Of a DNA stretch of 64,000 bases, positions 59,958 to 64,000 are shown piece by piece; position 1 is the stretch's first letter, and the number at the start of each line of letters is the position of its first letter. The stretch lies in assembly GCA_903839675.1 (NCBI GenBank), contig CAIMDB010000012.1, positions 1 to 64,000 on the forward strand, given 5' to 3'. The translations under genes and the position numbers were made by a program. The notes below the pieces were generated by a model that worked only from the letters and a program-made list of their open reading frames with translations, did not search any database and had not been told where the DNA came from. This stretch comes from an uncultured Sphingomonadales bacterium. GTDB lineage: Bacteria; Pseudomonadota; Alphaproteobacteria; Sphingomonadales; Sphingomonadaceae.

Positions 59958-61291
59958 TCCGGCAGCGGGCCGTTTTGCTTTAGGACAACGCCCGCCAAAT
60001 AGAGCGAGCCGAGAATGGCGACCCGGCGCACGTCGCCTCGGGCACCAAGTTGGCGCAGCGCGCTCTCGACGTCCGGCGCGGTTGCAGTCGTCCCAATGCC
60101 CGCTGATTGTGCCATCGCTGCCAAATCTTCGGGCGCATGACAGTCATGCCCCGGGGTTGGAACCGCCGTCACGCTGCGCGTTACCGGTGCGATGATCCGG
60201 AGGAATTCCGCCGCATCCTTATTGGCCAGCATGCCGATAACAACATCGAGCGCAGGGCCACGCAGGAAGGTTGCGGCAATCGCTTCAGCGGCATTGGGAT
60301 TGTGACCACCGTCGAGCCAGAGTTGGGCCGGCTTTACGAGGTCAACAAAGGGACCAGAGGTGAGGCGTTGCATACGCGCAGGCCACTGTGTCTTCTCCAT
60401 CGCAACAGTAAAGGCGTGGTCACGCAGGGTAATTCGGTCCTGATGCCGCAGCATGGCGATCGCAAGGCCAGCGTTCGCGACTTGATGATCCCCCGCCATG
60501 TGCGGCAGCGGAAGCCGCAAGGGACCCTTGGCATCACGGTAAATGAGGGTATCGCCCTTGAGTTGGCAATGCCAGTCCTGCCCTTGGACAAGCGTTGTGA
60601 TGCCGACGGCTGCTGCCACATCTGCAATCCGACCGGCAACCGCCTCCGGATAAGCCATCGTAACCAGCGGTGCGTTTGCCTTGGCGATGCCCGCTTTTTC
60701 AAAACCAATCCGCTCCAGCGGCGCAAAGCCTGGGCCATTCTCTGGGTCCAGAAGAAATGCTTCGTGGTCGATACCAAGCTGTGCAATCCCGCAAATCAAT
60801 GGCTTTGGGATGATGTTGGTCGCATCCAGCCGCCCGCCAAGCCCGACCTCAATGATCGCGACATCCGCCTTTGTGCGGGAAAACGCGAGGAAGGCAGCCG
60901 CCGTCGTGGCTTCAAAGAAACTCGGTGCCATCCCGTCAGCTTCGGCGGCATCCAGCACTTCGGCAAGGAGCGGCGCCAAAGCCTCATCTGTAATCAGATT
61001 GCCGGCAACCCTTATGCGCTCATTGAAGCGCACAAGATGTGGGCTGGTGTAAGCGTGGACGCGGCGACCCGCTGCTTCAAGCGCGGCGCGCAGAAACGCA
61101 CAAGTTGACCCTTTGCCGTTCGTTCCTGCCACATGGAACACAGGTGGAAGGTCCAGATGCGGATTGTCGAGCAGCTCCAGCAGCCGCTGTATCCGTTCCA
61201 GCCCCAAAATGTCGCGACCGGGCGACAACTGGGCGAAACGGTCTAGCTGCGCCTGAACCGCAGGGTCATCGGAATGCGCGTGATCTGCCAC
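59954..61291 (-). CDS. folC: Folylpolyglutamate/dihydrofolate synthase
   Basis: 445-aa Mur-ligase-like enzyme adding glutamate to folates. The P-loop VAGTNGKGSTCAF, the omega-like SPHLVRFNERIRVAG and the C-terminal LWLDGGHNPNAAEA are conserved. It is the last gene of trpB-trpA-accD-folC, six bases after accD. Confidence 0.95.
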   Translation of the reverse strand: MADHAHSDDPAVQAQLDRFAQLSPGRDILGLERIQRLLELLDNPHLDLPPVFHVAGTNGKGSTCAFLRAALEAAGRRVHAYTSPHLVRFNERIRVAGNLITDEALAPLLAEVLDAAEADGMAPSFFEATTAAAFLAFSRTKADVAIIEVGLGGRLDATNIIPKPLICGIAQLGIDHEAFLLDPENGPGFAPLERIGFEKAGIAKANAPLVTMAYPEAVAGRIADVAAAVGITTLVQGQDWHCQLKGDTLIYRDAKGPLRLPLPHMAGDHQVANAGLAIAMLRHQDRITLRDHAFTVAMEKTQWPARMQRLTSGPFVDLVKPAQLWLDGGHNPNAAEAIAATFLRGPALDVVIGMLANKDAAEFLRIIAPVTRSVTAVPTPGHDCHAPEDLAAMAQSAGIGTTATAPDVESALRQLGARGDVRRVAILGSLYLAGVVLKQNGPLPD

Positions 61292-61297
61292 GTAAGG

Positions 61298-62152
61298 TTA
61301 GGCCGCGGCCTTTTCCGGCATTAGATAGCTGATCAGACGGCCGAGCGTTTCCCGCAAGTCCTTCCGCTCCACGACCATGTCGAGCATGCCGTGTTCAAGC
61401 AGATATTCGGCACGCTGGAACCCTTCTGGGAGTTTCTCCCGGATCGTATCCTGAATGACGCGCTGCCCCGCAAAACCGATCAAGGCATTGGGTTCCGCCA
61501 TCTGCACATCGCCGAGCATGGCGTAGCTGGCCGTCACGCCACCGGTCGTCGGGTCTGTCATGACCACGATATAGGGCAAGCCTGCTTCCCGCAGCTGTGC
61601 GATCGCAACCGTGCTGCGCGGCATCTGCATCAGCGAAAGGATGCCTTCCTGCATGCGCGCGCCACCGGCTGCGGTGAAGATAATATAGGGCACTTTGTCA
61701 GCCAGCGCCGCCTTGGCGCCTGCGATAAAGGCTTCGCCCACCCCGACACCCATGGAGCCACCCATAAAGGCAAAGTCCTGTACGCCAACAACAACGCCTT
61801 GGCCTTCGATACGACCCTTGGCGTTGAGGAGGGCATCATGCTCCCCCGTCGCGGCGCGGGCGGCCTTGATCCGGTCCACATATTTCTTAGAATCGCGGAA
61901 CTTCAGGGGGTCTTCAGGCGCACGTGGGCTCGGCAGTATCTTCCAACTGCCTTCATCGAGGATCTGATGAAAACGCGCATGCGGCCCAATGCGGCCATGA
62001 TGGCCACAGACGGTGCAGACGGACAAATTCTCCTCATACTCTTTGATGAAGATCATCTGCGAGCAGGACGGGCACTTGTTCCAAAGATTGCCCTCGGTTT
62101 CGCGCTTGGCGATGAAGGGCATCGCATTGCGGACACGGGTCAGCCAGTTCAT
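61298..62152 (-). CDS. accD: Acetyl-CoA carboxylase carboxyltransferase subunit beta
   Basis: 284 aa. A four-cysteine zinc ribbon (C27, C30, C46, C49: CPSC...CTVCG) precedes the crotonase-like carboxyltransferase domain with [11 protein letters not shown] and [11 protein letters not shown]. With AccA it makes malonyl-CoA for fatty acid synthesis. Its ATG overlaps the trpA stop (ATGA). Confidence 0.97.
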   Translation of the reverse strand: MNWLTRVRNAMPFIAKRETEGNLWNKCPSCSQMIFIKEYEENLSVCTVCGHHGRIGPHARFHQILDEGSWKILPSPRAPEDPLKFRDSKKYVDRIKAARAATGEHDALLNAKGRIEGQGVVVGVQDFAFMGGSMGVGVGEAFIAGAKAALADKVPYIIFTAAGGARMQEGILSLMQMPRSTVAIAQLREAGLPYIVVMTDPTTGGVTASYAMLGDVQMAEPNALIGFAGQRVIQDTIREKLPEGFQRAEYLLEHGMLDMVVERKDLRETLGRLISYLMPEKAAA

Positions 62153-62949
62153 GCGGTTTTCTCCCGGGCGTGGTCCATCGCTGTGCGCAGCGACCGGACG
62201 AAATCGCGGACCTTTGTGGGCGCGTTGGCGCCTTCGGCAGCGACAATATCAATGATCGCCGAGCCGACCACCACGCCATCCGCGACCTTTGCGATTTCGG
62301 CGGCCTGTTCCGGCGTGCGGACGCCAAAGCCGACGGCAACGGGAATGTCCGTCGCGGCCTTCAGGCGGGCGACGGCGTCTTCGATTGAAGCCTGTGCTGC
62401 CTGCTGCAATCCGGTGATCCCGGCGACCGAAACATAATAGAGAAAGCCCGAGGAGCCATCGAGAACTGCCGGAAGCCGCGCCGCGTCTGTCGTCGGCGTG
62501 GCAAGGCGGATGAGCGAGATGCCTTCGGCCCGCAGCGCGGGTCCAAGTTCGGGGTCTTCCTCCGGCGGGATGTCGACGCAGATGACGCCGTCAACGCCCG
62601 CAGTGGTGCACTCCGCCGCAAACCAATCGGCGCCGCGGATCGTCATTGGATTGGCATAGCCCATCAAGACGAGTGGAACATTGGGGTGGCGTGCGCGAAA
62701 GCCCGTTGCGATGGCAAAGATGTCGGCCGTCTTTGTACCCGCGGCAAGGCTGCGGAGGTTGGCGCGCTGAATGGCGGGGCCATCCGCCATCGGGTCTGTG
62801 AACGGCATGCCGAGTTCGACAACATCCGCACCGCCTTCAACGAGCGCGTCGAGGATAGCAGGTGTTGCATCCGGCGTCGGATCGCCGCCCGTGACGAAAC
62901 AGACGAGGGCGGATCGGCCCGACTGGAAAGCAGAAGCGAAGCGCGACAT
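62149..62949 (-). CDS. trpA: Tryptophan synthase alpha subunit
   Basis: 266 aa TIM-barrel enzyme cleaving indole-glycerol phosphate. [20 protein letters not shown] (with the catalytic Glu) and [12 protein letters not shown] (catalytic Asp region) are conserved, as is the phosphate loop [10 protein letters not shown]. The ATG shares its A with the trpB stop (TAATG), a classical coupled junction. Confidence 0.97.
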   Translation of the reverse strand: MSRFASAFQSGRSALVCFVTGGDPTPDATPAILDALVEGGADVVELGMPFTDPMADGPAIQRANLRSLAAGTKTADIFAIATGFRARHPNVPLVLMGYANPMTIRGADWFAAECTTAGVDGVICVDIPPEEDPELGPALRAEGISLIRLATPTTDAARLPAVLDGSSGFLYYVSVAGITGLQQAAQASIEDAVARLKAATDIPVAVGFGVRTPEQAAEIAKVADGVVVGSAIIDIVAAEGANAPTKVRDFVRSLRTAMDHAREKTA

Positions 62950-64000
62950 TAAAGCGACACCCTAAGGTGCTCCGCCACGGAGAAGATGTCCTTGTCGCCG
63001 CGACCACACAGGTTGACGAGAATGATCTGATCCTTGTCCATCGTGGGGGCGAGCTTGCGGACAGCTGCAATCGCGTGGGCGGGTTCCAGCGCGGGAATGA
63101 TGCCTTCGGTGCGGCAGAGCAGCTGGAAGCCTTCCAGCGCTTCGGTATCGGTGACGGAGGTATAATCGACGCGGCCGATTTCCTTGAGCCAGCTATGTTC
63201 AGGACCGATGCCCGGATAGTCGAGGCCAGCCGAGATGGAATGGCCTTCGGTGATCTGGCCGTCCTCATCCTGCAACAAATAGGTCTTGTTGCCATGGAGA
63301 ATGCCGGGGCGTCCGCCCGCGAGTGAAGCCGCATGCTCCTTGTCGAGACCATGGCCCGCGGCTTCGACGCCGAGCATCTTGACCGACGGATCATCAAGGA
63401 AGGGATGGAACAAGCCGATCGAATTGCTTCCGCCGCCGATGGACGCGACGAGAACGTCTGGCAGGCGACCGACGCGCGACAACATCTGCGCGCGGGCTTC
63501 TTTGCCGATCACGCTCTGAAAATCGCGGACCAGTTCGGGGTAAGGATGTGGACCTGCGGCGGTGCCGATGATGTAGAAAGTGTCGTCGACATTCGCGACC
63601 CAATCGCGCAGCGCCTCGTTCATGGCGTCCTTGAGTGTCGCCGCACCAGAGGTGACCGGCACCACTTCGGCGCCGAGCAGCTTCATGCGGAACACGTTTG
63701 GCGCCTGACGGGCCACGTCGGTCGCGCCCATATAGACGATGCAAGGCAGGCCGAAGCGGGCACAGACAGTTGCGGTCGCAACGCCATGCTGACCGGCCCC
63801 AGTTTCCGCGATGATCCGCGTCTTGCCCATGCGGATGGCGAGTAGGATCTGGCCGATGCAGTTGTTGATCTTGTGCGCGCCGGTGTGATTCAGCTCATCG
63901 CGCTTAAACCAGATTTGGGCACCGCCCAGCTCTTCGGTCAGGCGCGGGGCGAAATAGAGCGGGCTCGGGCGGCCCACATAATGTTCGAGCAGATCGTCAA
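62949..64000 (-). CDS. trpB: Tryptophan synthase beta subunit, N-terminus outside window
   Basis: The frame remains open to the window end; the codons from 63978 on read LLEHY before [10 protein letters not shown], so the normal N-terminus lies beyond base 64000. PLP lysine is in [12 protein letters not shown]; the phosphate loop is [12 protein letters not shown]. It condenses indole and serine to tryptophan. Likely preceded by trpF out of the window. Confidence 0.96.
   Translation of the reverse strand, partial: DDLLEHYVGRPSPLYFAPRLTEELGGAQIWFKRDELNHTGAHKINNCIGQILLAIRMGKTRIIAETGAGQHGVATATVCARFGLPCIVYMGATDVARQAPNVFRMKLLGAEVVPVTSGAATLKDAMNEALRDWVANVDDTFYIIGTAAGPHPYPELVRDFQSVIGKEARAQMLSRVGRLPDVLVASIGGGSNSIGLFHPFLDDPSVKMLGVEAAGHGLDKEHAASLAGGRPGILHGNKTYLLQDEDGQITEGHSISAGLDYPGIGPEHSWLKEIGRVDYTSVTDTEALEGFQLLCRTEGIIPALEPAHAIAAVRKLAPTMDKDQIILVNLCGRGDKDIFSVAEHLRVSL

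Noticed and set aside
60107-61108. 333-codon open frame antisense to folC
   Set aside because: Cysteine- and arginine-rich translation without motifs, opposite a conserved ligase.

Overview
The window is one continuous stretch of a sphingomonad-type alphaproteobacterial chromosome. The evidence is an ALA-synthase (C4) route to heme, three secreted proteins ending in a PEPAAWA-type sorting tail, the gene order mreB-mreC-mreD-mrdA-rodA, a TCA block mdh-sucD-sucA-sucB-lpdA, trpB-trpA-accD-folC, and a MutL carrying its own endonuclease motif. Base composition looks moderately GC-rich and even throughout. I see no prophage, insertion sequence, CRISPR array or rRNA operon. The species cannot be fixed from this window.

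Layout. 1-5860 (+): chemotaxis operon with the 3' part of a methyl-accepting protein, CheW, CheR, CheB and a large soluble coiled-coil protein resembling a degenerate chemoreceptor. 5861-6210: no gene. 6211-6874: DUF1003 membrane protein and tRNA-Lys(CTT). 6980-12632 (-): the rod-shape/elongasome operon, divergent from mutL. 14546-15760 (-): hemA, with a Fur/Irr-like palindrome upstream. 15983-19862: PEP-CTERM protein, thioesterase, murI (-) divergent from plsY-dprA (+). 19849-23612: DUF418 protein (-), then sdhB-thioesterase-zapE (+). 23756-26419: a low-molecular-weight phosphatase facing a translationally coupled polysaccharide deacetylase/ATP-grasp pair. 26526-28580: secreted M20 peptidase and FrnE-like DsbA protein. 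28793-36252 (+): mdh, sucD, sucA, sucB, lpdA.

36257-44196: PepSY protein and TRIC-like channel; a DUF2236 oxygenase followed by a TetR regulator with a clear operator palindrome; SDR; sppA with a coupled GNAT gene; a long ICMT-like membrane methyltransferase. 44293-47852 (-): EntS-like exporter, cysK, SleB-type hydrolase. 47939-54627: DUF885 lipoprotein, alpha-carbonic anhydrase, and two PEP-CTERM genes flanking a UvrD/PcrA helicase. 54780-59957: MHS transporter, rsmD and an RsuA/RluB-type synthase, Rieske oxygenase, AmpG-like permease. 59954-64000 (-): trpB (cut by the window end)-trpA-accD-folC.

Most of the window is core metabolism and cell envelope. The parts with least precedent are the MCP-like companion of the chemotaxis operon, the phosphatase/ATP-grasp/deacetylase locus, the DUF2236-TetR pair, and the palindromes in the hemA and PEP-CTERM promoters. 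Genes are packed tightly: many 4-bp start/stop overlaps suggest coupled operons, and several convergent pairs overlap at their 3' ends. Start codons were re-chosen where a longer open frame ran into a neighbouring gene; the reasons are given per entry. All motif assignments are by eye, without database searches.
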